Assembly (NCBI RefSeq): GCF_031453675.1
Contig: NZ_JAVIZX010000001.1
Span: 2,378,001-2,442,000 of the forward strand
DNA length: 64,000 nt
Source: Paracidovorax wautersii
GTDB taxonomy: Bacteria > Pseudomonadota > Gammaproteobacteria > Burkholderiales > Burkholderiaceae_C
Reading direction: 5' to 3'
The notes beneath the pieces are model-generated. The model worked only from the letters and a program-made list of their open reading frames with translations, searched no databases and had not been told where the DNA came from. The position numbers were made by a program, and so were the translations under genes. This document shows, piece after piece, positions 49,466 through 57,905 of the stretch (within the stretch, counting starts at the first letter, position 1; the number at the start of each line of letters is the position of its first letter).

Positions 49466-52143
49466 ACCACTACCGGCCACTGCGGACCCGCCTGACTGTC
49501 TTGGGACTGGTGGGCCTGATGCTGGCCGCGCTGGTCACTGCGGCCGCGCTGCTGGTCTGGAGTTCCCGGCAAACCTCGCTCAACGACAGCGAGGCGCAGG
49601 TGGTGCGGTTCGCTGCGGGGGCCGAAGCCTCCATCAACCGGGCGCTGCTGTCGTTCGATGTGCTGCTGGCCAGCACCGAGGAACTGCTCGACCTGGCCGC
49701 CGTGTCGCGCGCGCAGTTCAATCCCCAGGGCGCGGGCCAGCTGCTGCGCGGCGCGGCGCGCCAGAACCTGATGGTGCGCTACGTGGTGCTGGTGGCGGAG
49801 GGACGCGAGGTGGTGGCCTCCTCCGACCAGGCGGGCCTGCGCGTGGCCGACGAGCTGCCGCCGGGCTTCTTCGAGGAGAGCCTGCGGCAATCGACGCCCA
49901 GCCTGCTGCTCAGCACGCCGGTGATCAGCAGCGTCAGCTCCGAGCGCGTGCTCTTCATGGCACGGCAGGTGCGCATGGCCGATGGCGAGCGCCTGCTGGC
50001 CATCGCCCAGGTGCCTTCCAGCATGCTGGTGTCGGTGCTGATGCAGGGCGTGGACATTCCCGGCCTGGAGGTCACCCTGGAGCGCAGCGATGGCGAGATG
50101 CTGATCGGCGCCTGGGGCCGTGGCGAGGTGCGGCGCGACCCGTCCGTCGGGCCGCTCACGGACCAGCCCGAGCAGCGCAGCCTCTGGGGCCTGCAGGCAC
50201 GCATCAGCGGCGTGCCTGCGCTGGTGGTGGCCCGCCCCATCCTCTACCAGCATCTGTGGGTGTCGGCGAGCCTGCCGCAGGAGGCGGCCCTGGCGTCCTG
50301 GCGCAGCGAGCGCAACGCCATCATCTTCGTGGCGGTGCTCTTCGGCGTGATCCTGCTGGTGGCGGGCGGCCTGGCGCTGACCTATGTGGAGCGCATGCAC
50401 CGCGCACGCCTGGCCATCGCCGAGTCCAAATCCACGCTGGAGCAGGCGCTGGGCTCCATGGTCAGCGGCTTCATGCTGCTCGACGCCGAAAACCGCGTGC
50501 TGCAGTGGAACCGCCGGTTCGAGGAAATCTTCCCCTGGCTTAAGGAGGTGGTGGCCGTCGGCGTGCCGTTCCGGTCCCTGCTGGAGGCGTCGGTGCGCCA
50601 TCACCTGCCCGGCGCGCCGGCCGCGCAGCAGGCCGAGTGGGTGGAGCAGCGCATGCTGCAGCAGAGCCTGCCGCGCGGCACGCACGAGCAGCTGCAGCCC
50701 AACGGCCGCTTCGTGCAGATCACCGAGCGCGCCACGCCCCAGGGCGGCGTGATGATCTCCTACCACGACGTGACCGACATGCGCCGCGCGGCGGCGGAGA
50801 TCGAGAACCTGGCCTTCTACGATCCGCTGACCGGCCTGCCCAACCGCCGCCTGCTGCTGGACCGGCTGCACCAGGCCGAGGTGGCCGCCGCGCGCTCGGG
50901 GGAGCTGGGGGCGCTGCTGTTCCTGGACCTGGACCATTTCAAGACCCTCAACGACACGCTGGGCCACGAGGTGGGCGACCAGCTGCTGCAGCAGGTCGCG
51001 CGTCGCCTGGGGGCCTGCGTGCGCGCGGCCGACACGGTGGCCCGCCTGGGCGGCGACGAGTTCGTGGTGATGCTGCGCGACCTGTCCACCGACAGCGCCG
51101 AGGCGGCCTCGCTGGCGCGCCGCATCGGCGAGAAGATCCTGCACCACCTCAACGAGCCCTACCAGCTCGGGGCGCAGCTGCACCACAGCAACTGCAGCAT
51201 TGGGGCCACGCTGTTCGGCCATGTGGAGCAGTCGGCGGCTGAGCTGCTCAAGCAGGCCGATATCGCCATGTACCAGGTGAAGGCGCAGCGGGGCAACAAC
51301 CTGTGCTTCTTCGACCCGGAAATGCAGGTGGCCATCAGCCGCCGCGCGCAGCTCGAAGCGGACCTGCAGGCCGCGCTGGCCGGGCAGCAGTTCGCGCTGC
51401 ACTACCAGCCGCAGTTCACGCGCCAGGGCCGGCTGGTGGGGGCCGAGGCGCTGCTGCGCTGGCTGCATCCCGAGCGCGGCCTGGTGTCGCCGGCCCAGTT
51501 CATCGCCGTGGCGGAGGACAGCGAACTGATCGTGCCCATCGGCCTGTGGGTGCTGCAGACGGCCTGCGAGCAGCTGGCGGCGTGGCAGGCCGATCCGCTG
51601 TTCAAGGACCTGCACCTGGCGGTGAACGTGAGCGCGCGGCAGTTCCGCCAGGCCGACTTCGTGCCCAAGGTGGTGCAGGTGCTGCAGCAGACCGGCATCC
51701 GCCCGCATCTGCTGGAGCTGGAGCTGACCGAGTCGCTGGTGCTGGACAACGTCGACGACTCGGTCGCCAAAATGCACCTGCTGCGCACCAAGGGCGTGCG
51801 CTTCTCCGTGGACGATTTCGGCACGGGCTATTCGTCGCTCGCCTACCTCACGCGTCTGCCGCTGCACCAGCTGAAGATCGACCAGTCCTTCGTGCGCAAC
51901 CTGGGCGTGCGCCATACCGACGACGTGATCGTGCAGACCATCATCGGCATGGCGCGCAACCTGGAGCTGGAAGTCATCGCCGAAGGCGTCGAGACCGAGA
52001 CGCAGCGCGAGTTCCTGGTGCGCCACGGCTGCGGGCTGTACCAGGGCTTCCTGCTGGGCCGGCCCATGCCGGTGGAGGCGCTGCAAGCCCTGGTGCGTGA
52101 GCGCAGCGCGCTCCCTGCAGCGCCGGACGACGCCAACGGCTGA
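49462..52143 (+). CDS. Membrane GGDEF-EAL cyclic-di-GMP enzyme with periplasmic sensor
   Basis: This 893-residue protein has TM1 at about 12-33, a periplasmic CACHE-like region (about 45-285), TM2 near 288-310 and a PAS-like domain (about 320-440: GSMVSGFMLLDAENRVLQWN). A GGDEF domain follows (about 450-615; active RLGGDEFVV), then an EAL domain (about 625-880; EALLRW, DDFGTGYSSL, EGVET). Both catalytic motifs look intact, so it could make and degrade c-di-GMP. It overlaps the upstream binding-protein gene by four bases (ATGA), suggesting joint ligand sensing. It converges with an EamA gene. Confidence 0.95.
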   Translation: MNHYRPLRTRLTVLGLVGLMLAALVTAAALLVWSSRQTSLNDSEAQVVRFAAGAEASINRALLSFDVLLASTEELLDLAAVSRAQFNPQGAGQLLRGAARQNLMVRYVVLVAEGREVVASSDQAGLRVADELPPGFFEESLRQSTPSLLLSTPVISSVSSERVLFMARQVRMADGERLLAIAQVPSSMLVSVLMQGVDIPGLEVTLERSDGEMLIGAWGRGEVRRDPSVGPLTDQPEQRSLWGLQARISGVPALVVARPILYQHLWVSASLPQEAALASWRSERNAIIFVAVLFGVILLVAGGLALTYVERMHRARLAIAESKSTLEQALGSMVSGFMLLDAENRVLQWNRRFEEIFPWLKEVVAVGVPFRSLLEASVRHHLPGAPAAQQAEWVEQRMLQQSLPRGTHEQLQPNGRFVQITERATPQGGVMISYHDVTDMRRAAAEIENLAFYDPLTGLPNRRLLLDRLHQAEVAAARSGELGALLFLDLDHFKTLNDTLGHEVGDQLLQQVARRLGACVRAADTVARLGGDEFVVMLRDLSTDSAEAASLARRIGEKILHHLNEPYQLGAQLHHSNCSIGATLFGHVEQSAAELLKQADIAMYQVKAQRGNNLCFFDPEMQVAISRRAQLEADLQAALAGQQFALHYQPQFTRQGRLVGAEALLRWLHPERGLVSPAQFIAVAEDSELIVPIGLWVLQTACEQLAAWQADPLFKDLHLAVNVSARQFRQADFVPKVVQVLQQTGIRPHLLELELTESLVLDNVDDSVAKMHLLRTKGVRFSVDDFGTGYSSLAYLTRLPLHQLKIDQSFVRNLGVRHTDDVIVQTIIGMARNLELEVIAEGVETETQREFLVRHGCGLYQGFLLGRPMPVEALQALVRERSALPAAPDDANG

Positions 52144-52175
52144 GGGCCACTGCGGCGCTGGGCCGCAGCCGCGGA

Positions 52176-53075
52176 TCAGCGCCGCGAGGACACCACGATC
52201 CCGCCCACGATCAGCAGGAAGGCGGCCGCGTGGTACCCGTGCGGCACCTCTCCCAGGAACGCCGCCGACAGCACGGCCGCGAACAGCGGCGTGAGGTTGA
52301 TGAAGAAACCCGCCACGGCCGGGCCGGCGCGCTGCACGCCGACGCCCCACCAGCGGTAGGCCAGCACGGCCGGCCCGATGGCGATGAAGGCGAGCGCCGC
52401 CGCCAGCGGCCAACCCCATTCGATGTGGCGCGGCGCCCAGGCCCATTCGCCCGCGGCGAACACGCCGGACCAGGCCAGGCCGAACACCATCTGCGCCAGC
52501 AGGAAGGCCGACCAGTCCCCGCGGATGCTCGCCGGCTCGCGCGTGCGCACCAGCAGCCAGCTGTAGAACGACCAGGCAATGGTGGCCAGCACCATGTACA
52601 GGTCGCCCGGCACCAGGCGCAGCGCCAGCAGCTGGCTCCACTCGCCGCGGCTCAGCACCAGCAGCACGCCGGCGATGGACAGCAGCGCGCCGCCCATCTG
52701 GCGCCGCTGCACCGCCACGCCGAAGAAGAGCCGGCCGACGAGCAGCATCCACACCGGCACGCCCGAGCCCACCAGCGTGACGTTCAGCGGCGTGGAGGTT
52801 TGCAGCGCCATGTACTGCAGCGCGTTGTAGCAGCCGATGCCCAGCAGCCCGAGCAGGGCGAAGCGGCGCCAGTGCGGCCACACGGGGCCGTCCGCGCGCA
52901 GCACGTGGCGGGCCAGCGGCAGCAGGATGGCGAAGGCCAGGGTCCAGCGGATGAAGTTCAGCGTGAGGGGCGGCACCAGCGTGTGCACCAGGCGGCCCAC
53001 CACCGCGTTGCCGGCCCACATCAGGGGCGCGGCTGCCAGCATGGCGGCCGTGCCGGGCGAGAGTCTTTGCGTCAT
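52176..53075 (-). CDS. EamA/DMT-family transporter
   Basis: This 299-residue polytopic protein has ten predicted helices in two EamA repeats (AAPLMWAGNAVVGRLVHTLV, TLNFIRWTLAFAILLPLA, LLGIGCYNALQYMALQTSTP, FINLTPLFAAVLSAAFLGE). It is typical of proteobacterial drug/metabolite exporters; the substrate is unknown. It starts at ATG 53075; the long upstream frame is read-through of the opposite-strand oxidoreductase gene. It is divergent from the quinone oxidoreductase. Confidence 0.92.
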   Translation of the reverse strand: MTQRLSPGTAAMLAAAPLMWAGNAVVGRLVHTLVPPLTLNFIRWTLAFAILLPLARHVLRADGPVWPHWRRFALLGLLGIGCYNALQYMALQTSTPLNVTLVGSGVPVWMLLVGRLFFGVAVQRRQMGGALLSIAGVLLVLSRGEWSQLLALRLVPGDLYMVLATIAWSFYSWLLVRTREPASIRGDWSAFLLAQMVFGLAWSGVFAAGEWAWAPRHIEWGWPLAAALAFIAIGPAVLAYRWWGVGVQRAGPAVAGFFINLTPLFAAVLSAAFLGEVPHGYHAAAFLLIVGGIVVSSRR

Positions 53076-53234
53076 GGGGCGTAACTGTAGGGCCTGGCGG
53101 GCACGGCACCGGCGAGCCGGACGCCCCGCGCCTGCAGGCCGCGCGGAAACATGGCACGATGCCCCGCTCGCACCCGTTGCGGCCGTTGTTGTCCGTTCAT
53201 GCGCCCGCGCGGCGCCCTGCAGGAGACCTTTCCC

Positions 53235-54221
53235 ATGAGCCTTGCCGTCCAGATCCGCCAGCACGGTGGTCCCGAAGAACTCCATATCGCCGACGTGAGC
53301 GTGGGCGAGCCCGGGCCGGGCGAAATCCGCATCCGCCACCATGCCGTGGGCCTGAACTTCATCGATGTGTACCACCGCACCGGGCTGTACCCGCTGTCCA
53401 TGCCCGCAGGCATCGGCATGGAAGGCGCGGGCATCGTCGAGGCGGTGGGCGAGGGCGTCACGCACCTGAAGGCGGGCGACCGTGCCGCCTACGCCAGCAA
53501 CCCGCCCGGAGCCTATTGCGAAGTGCGCGTGATGCCCGCCAAGACGGTGTGCCGCCTGCCCGATGCCATCAGCTTCGAGACGGGCGCGGCCATGATGCTC
53601 AAGGGCCTGACGGCGCAGTACCTGCTCAAGAAGACGCGGCCCGTGGAGGGCCTGCAGCCGGGCGACCACGTGCTGTTCCATGCGGCAGCGGGCGGGGTGG
53701 GACTGATCGCCTGCCAGTGGGCCAAGGCCCTGGGCCTGCAGCTCATCGGCACGGCGGGGTCGGACGCCAAGTGCCAGCTGGCCCTGGCCAACGGCGCGGC
53801 GCACGCCATCAACTATCAACAAGAGGATTTCGCAGCGCGCGTGAAGGAGATCACCGGCGGCAAGGGCGTGAAGGTGGTGTATGACTCGGTGGGCAAGGAC
53901 ACCTGGGACCGATCCCTGGAGTGCCTGCGCCCCTTCGGCCTCATGGCCAGCTTCGGCAATGCCTCGGGCCCCGTGGCGCCGTTCGCGCCGGGCAGCCTGG
54001 GCGCCAAGGGCTCGCTCTACGTCACGCGCCAGACGCTGTTCACCCACATCGCCACGCGCGAGGCCACCCAGGCCATGGCCGACGATCTGTTCAAGGTGGT
54101 GGAAAGCGGCCAGGTGAAGATCCATATCGAGCAGCGCTACCCCTTGCGCGACGTGCAACAGGCGCACCGGGATCTGGAAGCGCGCAAGACCACGGGTTGC
54201 ACCATCCTCACGCTGCCGTGA
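53235..54221 (+). CDS. NAD(P)H:quinone oxidoreductase (zeta-crystallin type)
   Basis: This 328-residue medium-chain reductase without zinc ligands belongs to the quinone oxidoreductase group (QorA-like). It has an N-terminal GroES-like domain (AVGLNFIDVYHRTGLYPL) and a Rossmann domain with AAAGGVGLIACQWAKALG near residues 150-168. The KVVYDSVGKDTWDRSL segment is typical. It would reduce quinones by one electron using NADPH. ATG 53235 lies 9 bases after AGGAG. Its TGA overlaps the GTG start of the NUDIX gene (GTGA). Confidence 0.94.
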   Translation: MSLAVQIRQHGGPEELHIADVSVGEPGPGEIRIRHHAVGLNFIDVYHRTGLYPLSMPAGIGMEGAGIVEAVGEGVTHLKAGDRAAYASNPPGAYCEVRVMPAKTVCRLPDAISFETGAAMMLKGLTAQYLLKKTRPVEGLQPGDHVLFHAAAGGVGLIACQWAKALGLQLIGTAGSDAKCQLALANGAAHAINYQQEDFAARVKEITGGKGVKVVYDSVGKDTWDRSLECLRPFGLMASFGNASGPVAPFAPGSLGAKGSLYVTRQTLFTHIATREATQAMADDLFKVVESGQVKIHIEQRYPLRDVQQAHRDLEARKTTGCTILTLP

Positions 54222-55036
54222 GCGCGGTGTTGGCGCCTTGGCTGCAGGCCGCGCGCCAGCGGGCCCAGCAGCCGCCAGTCCAGCCGCGCCTGCCGCTGTG
54301 GGTGGCGGGGCAGCAGGTCGGCTCGGTGGTGGATGAGGTTTTAGGTCAAATCAGCCTCCAGCGCTTGCTGGATAAGCGCTACCAGCTACTAAAACGGGAG
54401 CATTTGGGTCGCGCAGGCTGGCACCTGGAGGCTCCGGCGCAGGCCGCGACCGACGCCCTCAACACGCTGGCCGCCGCGCTGCGCGACGCCCACCTGTGCG
54501 GCCCCTGGCGCAACGAGCAACTGGCCGTATGCAACGCGCGGGGCGAGCGCGTGGCCACGGTCGAGCGCGGCGCCGTGCGGGTGCTGGGCATCGCCACGCT
54601 GGCCGTGCACCTGGTCGGCCTCGCGCCCGATGGCCGCATGTGGGTGCAAAAACGCGCCCTCACCAAGCCCAACGACCCGGGACTCTGGGACACGCTGATG
54701 GGCGGCATGATCGCCGCCACCGATTCGCTGGAGCAGGCCCTGGCGCGCGAAACCTGGGAAGAGGCCGGCCTGCGCGTGGCCGACCTGCAACATGTCACGC
54801 AGGGCGGTCATGTGCTCTTCAGCCGGCCCAGCAGCGAGGCGGGCGGCATCGGCTACATGGTCGAGCGCATCGACTGGTTCCGTGCCACCGTGCCCGAGGG
54901 GCTGGAGCCAACGAACCAGGATGGCGAGGTGGATGAGTTTGCGCTGCGCAGCACCGAGGAATTGCAGCTCGACGTGGCGCAGGATCGTTTCACCCTGGAG
55001 GCTGCGCTGGTGATGGCGGCGCACTGGGGGCAGTAA
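54218..55036 (+). CDS. NUDIX hydrolase with DUF4743 domain and a repeat-derived segment
   Basis: This 272-residue protein has an N-terminal DUF4743-like region (about 1-115: LNTLAAALRDAHLCGPWRNE) and a NUDIX domain. The box at about 161-184 reads GGMIAATDSLEQALARETWE then EAGL; the first Glu of the consensus is Asp here, while REXXEE is intact. Family members are linked to thiamine-derivative or other diphosphate hydrolysis. The GTG start at 54218 overlaps the upstream stop. Residues about 43-62 (ISLQRLLDKRYQLLKRE) are encoded by repeat R1 copy 8. Confidence 0.88.
   Translation: MSAVLAPWLQAARQRAQQPPVQPRLPLWVAGQQVGSVVDEVLGQISLQRLLDKRYQLLKREHLGRAGWHLEAPAQAATDALNTLAAALRDAHLCGPWRNEQLAVCNARGERVATVERGAVRVLGIATLAVHLVGLAPDGRMWVQKRALTKPNDPGLWDTLMGGMIAATDSLEQALARETWEEAGLRVADLQHVTQGGHVLFSRPSSEAGGIGYMVERIDWFRATVPEGLEPTNQDGEVDEFALRSTEELQLDVAQDRFTLEAALVMAAHWGQ
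54346..54404 (+). repeat. R1 repeat, copy 8, inside the NUDIX coding sequence
   Basis: Plus-strand order: TCAAATCAGCCTCCAGCGCT, then the perfect dyad AGCGCTT-GCTGGAT-AAGCGCT, then AGCTACTAAAACGGGAGC. This copy shows the first hairpin best. The NUDIX frame runs through without a stop. Confidence 0.8.
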
Positions 55037-55114
55037 GTAGCCGCTTGTCATCCCTCCTGTGCCCGCTTGCCTGCCGTGTGGGTGGTGGTCCAACGGCCCG
55101 CATCGGGCCGCCGT

Positions 55115-55435
55115 TCAGTCCACGCGAATGGGCGCGCGGACCGTAAGGCCCGAGGATTGGAAACGGCTGCCGCCACAGAAGCCTTCCTGCTGGGCCTCGA
55201 TAAAACGCTTCGCCTCGTCGATGGGCACCTCGACGCCCGGCGGGAGCTTCACCCGCCACCACCGGCCGGCGGCCGTGTAGTGGGGCTCCTCGATGAGGTA
55301 GTGCAGCCAGCGCGTGCCACAGGACCTGCACCGATCGATCGCAACGTCCGCACCTTGCGCATCGTCTCCGAGGTCGGTCCGCTCGTAGTGGCTGTAGTGG
55401 AACGGGGGACGATGGCATCGGCACATGGCGCCCAT
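55115..55435 (-). CDS. Small Cys-rich (possible zinc-binding) protein
   Basis: This 106-residue protein is of unknown family. It has a CxC pair at the N-terminus (MCRCHRPP) and a CxxC (RCRSCGTRW) about 30 residues later, which could form a zinc site. RWWRVKLPPGVEVPIDEAK follows. Codon bias and a Cys/His pattern support a real gene rather than noise. It lies 78 bp after the NUDIX gene on the opposite strand, and 21 bp beyond the LysR stop on its own strand. Confidence 0.6.
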   Translation of the reverse strand: MGAMCRCHRPPFHYSHYERTDLGDDAQGADVAIDRCRSCGTRWLHYLIEEPHYTAAGRWWRVKLPPGVEVPIDEAKRFIEAQQEGFCGGSRFQSSGLTVRAPIRVD

Positions 55436-55456
55436 TGTGCGGCCTTCCCGGCGCCC

Positions 55457-56350
55457 CTAACGCCGCTGCGCAGCGACCTCCCGCACCAGGTCCCATGCCG
55501 CCTGGGCCACGGGCGCCAGCGCCCGGTTGCGGCGGTGCACCAGCACGATCTCGCGGTCCACGCGCGGCAGCAGCGGGCGCACGGCCAGGCGCGGCAGGCC
55601 CTCGGGCGGCAGCGCCAGCGTGGGGATCACCGACACGCCCAGGCCGGCGTCCAGCATGCGGAAGATGGTGGTGGGGTGGCCCACCTCCTGCGCCACGGTG
55701 TGCGGCACACCGTGGTCGGCCAGGGCCCGGTCGATGAGCCGGCGGCTGCCCGAGGCATGGTCCAGCAGCACCAGCGATTCGCCGGCCAGGTCCGTCCAGC
55801 GCACCTGCCGTTTGCGCGCCAGCCGGTGGTCGGGCGGGCAAGCCAGGCAGAACGGTTCGGCCAGGATGGTTTCGCACTCCAGCAGCTCGCGGTCACCGGG
55901 GTCGATCACCACACCGAAGTCCACTTCGCCCGAGAGCACGCTGTCCAGCACGGCGCTCTGGTGGCGGTCCAGCAGCACGAGCTGGATGCCGGGCAGCGCT
56001 GTCTGGCAGTGCGCGATGCAGTCCGGCATGAGATTGGCCGACAGCGTGGGGCTGCTGGCCACGCGCACGCGGCCGCGCGGGTCGGTGGCCATGCCGCGCA
56101 CGTCCAGCAGGGTGCTCTCCAGGTCTTCCAGCACGCGGGTGAGGCGGGCGGCCAGGCTGCGGCCGGCCTCGGTCAGCTCCACCTCGCGCGTGGTGCGGTT
56201 GAGCAGCTTCAGGCCCAGCTGCGCCTCCAGCTCGTTGATGGCGCGGCTGACGGCGGGCTGCGTGAGCCCGACGCGCTCGCCGGTGCGGCTGAAGTTGCGC
56301 GTGGCGGCGACGGACTGGAAGACCTCCAGCTGGCGCAGGGTGACATTCAT
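55457..56350 (-). CDS. LysR-family transcriptional regulator
   Basis: This 297-residue regulator has the N-terminal helix-turn-helix (MNVTLRQLEVFQSVAATRNF, GLTQPAVSRAINELEAQLGL) and a C-terminal effector domain (about 90-290). It is divergent from a bile acid:sodium symporter-like gene with a 93-bp shared region containing a TTGGAA...TTCCAA palindrome. This supports control of that transporter. The effector is unknown. Confidence 0.92.
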   Translation of the reverse strand: MNVTLRQLEVFQSVAATRNFSRTGERVGLTQPAVSRAINELEAQLGLKLLNRTTREVELTEAGRSLAARLTRVLEDLESTLLDVRGMATDPRGRVRVASSPTLSANLMPDCIAHCQTALPGIQLVLLDRHQSAVLDSVLSGEVDFGVVIDPGDRELLECETILAEPFCLACPPDHRLARKRQVRWTDLAGESLVLLDHASGSRRLIDRALADHGVPHTVAQEVGHPTTIFRMLDAGLGVSVIPTLALPPEGLPRLAVRPLLPRVDREIVLVHRRNRALAPVAQAAWDLVREVAAQRR

Positions 56351-56390
56351 GCGCAGAGATCATAAAACCATCAGAACAATCCATTTCACT

Positions 56391-56412
56391 TTGGAATCGC
56401 AGGCGGTTCCAA
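56391..56412. promoter_or_regulatory. Likely LysR operator palindrome
   Basis: TTGGAA-TCGCAGGCGG-TTCCAA is a perfect six-base inverted repeat with a ten-base spacer, between divergent LysR and symporter genes. It fits a LysR-type T-N11-A site and lies 32 bp before the symporter ATG. Binding is inferred. Confidence 0.5.
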
Positions 56413-56443
56413 TAGCGGCTTCCTTCGCACCGCGTTTTCATCC

Positions 56444-57460
56444 ATGGCCCGCCCCCGATTCCTTCCCGACAACTTCACGCTCGCGCTGCTGACCACCGTG
56501 GCGCTCGCCAGCCTGCTGCCCGCCTCGGGCGCCGTGGCGCATTTCTTCGAGAACCTCACGGTGGCCGCGGTGGCGCTGCTGTTCTTCCTGCACGGCGCCA
56601 AGCTGTCGCGCGACGCCATCGTCGCGGGCATCAGCCACTGGCGGCTGCACCTGGTGGTGGTGAGCGCCACCTTCGTGCTGTTCCCGCTGCTGGGCTGGGC
56701 GCTCAAGCCGCTGCTGCTGCCGCTGGTCACGCCGGATCTGTATGTGGGCGTGATCTACCTGTGCGTACTGCCGGCCACCGTGCAGTCCGCCATCGCCTTC
56801 ACCGCCATGGCGCGCGGCAACATGCCGGCGGCCATCTGCAGCGCATCGGCCTCCACGCTGCTGGGCATCGTCATCACGCCGCTGCTGGTGGGGCTGCTCA
56901 TGCCCGAGGCCAACGGCGCCAGCGCCCACCACGACACGCTGCAGAACATCGGCCGCATCACGCTGCAGCTGTTGGTGCCCTTCGTGGCCGGACATTTGAT
57001 GCGCCCGTGGATCGGCGGCTTCGTCAAGCGCCACGCGCCGGTGCTGAAGTTCGTGGACCAGGGCTCCATCCTGCTCGTGGTCTACACCGCGTTCAGCGCG
57101 GCGGTGGTCGAGGGGCTGTGGAGCCAGCTGCCGCTGCCGGCGCTGGCGGGCCTGGTGGTCGTGTGCGCCGTGCTGCTCGCGCTGGCGCTGGTGTCCACCA
57201 CCTGGCTGGCGCGCCGGCTGGGCTTCTCCAAGGAGGATGAGATCACCATCGTCTTCTGCGGCTCCAAGAAGAGCCTGGCCAGCGGGGTGCCCATGGCCAA
57301 GGTGCTCTTCGCCTCGCACGCCGTGGGCGCCATTCTGCTGCCGCTCATGGTGTTCCACCAGATGCAGCTGATGGTCTGCGCCGTGCTGGCCCAGCGCTAT
57401 GCGCGCCGCGCGGAACTTGTGCAGGAGCCCGCCGCACAAGCTGCGCCGACCGGGCGCTGA
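56444..57460 (+). CDS. Bile acid:sodium symporter family transporter
   Basis: This 338-residue protein belongs to the BASS/SBF-like family with about ten helices. It starts RPRFLPDNFTLALLTTVALA and includes FFLHGAKLSRDAIVAG, LCVLPATVQSAIAFTAMARG and VFCGSKKSLASGVPMAK, segments typical of the 7-TM/10-TM SBF_like group. These proteins co-transport organic anions with sodium; the substrate is unknown. It is probably under control of the divergent LysR. It is followed at 7 bp by MITE copy B. Confidence 0.9.
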   Translation: MARPRFLPDNFTLALLTTVALASLLPASGAVAHFFENLTVAAVALLFFLHGAKLSRDAIVAGISHWRLHLVVVSATFVLFPLLGWALKPLLLPLVTPDLYVGVIYLCVLPATVQSAIAFTAMARGNMPAAICSASASTLLGIVITPLLVGLLMPEANGASAHHDTLQNIGRITLQLLVPFVAGHLMRPWIGGFVKRHAPVLKFVDQGSILLVVYTAFSAAVVEGLWSQLPLPALAGLVVVCAVLLALALVSTTWLARRLGFSKEDEITIVFCGSKKSLASGVPMAKVLFASHAVGAILLPLMVFHQMQLMVCAVLAQRYARRAELVQEPAAQAAPTGR

Positions 57461-57466
57461 GGCCAC

Positions 57467-57748
57467 AGAGCCTGTTTACGATCTTCCAGGGGGCGCGCAG
57501 CGGCCTTTGCGGGATGGGATGCCAGGCGCGGTGCGCAGTGGATAGCCCGGCTATCCACCAGCATCGCAACGCCGCAGACCGCCCGCAAACGCCACTGCCC
57601 GAAGGGTTGGAGCGCAATCGGGCCACAGGAAAGAAGCCTTGACGCCCCGGCTGCTTGCATGGGCACGAGCCCATGCGGCGCATCCGCAGCATCCATTCAT
57701 CCCGATTGCGCTCCAACGCGTTCCCCTGTGAGATCGTAAACAGGCTCT
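57467..57748 (-). mobile_element. MITE-like structured element, copy B
   Basis: A 282-bp element, inverted relative to copy A, with terminal repeats AGAGCCTGTTTACGATCT and AGATCGTAAACAGGCTCT. It carries the same internal stems: 57606-57622 with 57701-57717 is a perfect 17 bp, and the second, near 57501 with 57580-57596, is less exact. The hairpins GGATAGC/GCTATCC and GCATGGGC/GCCCATGC are also present. No ORF is seen. The right flank starts CAAGG and the left ends in CCAC, so a target duplication is not obvious here. Confidence 0.8.
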
Positions 57749-57769
57749 CAAGGGCGGCCGTTTTGCTCT

Positions 57770-57905
57770 CGGCCTGGTCCACGGCCACGCCCAGGGCTAG
57801 CGGCCGCCGCGCAAGGGCCGCCCCGCCGCGCCGGCGGCGTCTCCCTTCCCATCGCGCAGGATGAGAGAAGGGGGAAGGGGGAAGGCGCGTAGCGCCTCAG
57901 GGGGT
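57770..57905 (-). repeat. Family C repeat, copy 2, carrying the adh stop codon
   Basis: On the minus strand it reads ACCCCCTGAGGCGCTACGCG, then CTTCCCCCTTCTCTCATCC, GGGAAGGGAGACGCCGCCGG and GGGCGGCCCTTGCGCGGCG. The TGA in CCCCCTGAG is the stop codon of the alcohol dehydrogenase gene. Between MITE B and this repeat there is no gene. Confidence 0.8.

Noticed and set aside
52144-52175. CTGCGGC/GCCGCAG inverted repeat between convergent genes
   Set aside because: Seven-base stem without a U-run; too weak to call a terminator.
49093-53157. A 1354-residue open frame on the minus strand
   Set aside because: It lies opposite the binding protein and the GGDEF-EAL gene and runs into the EamA gene in another frame. 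The sequence is composition-driven, typical of high-GC antisense frames.
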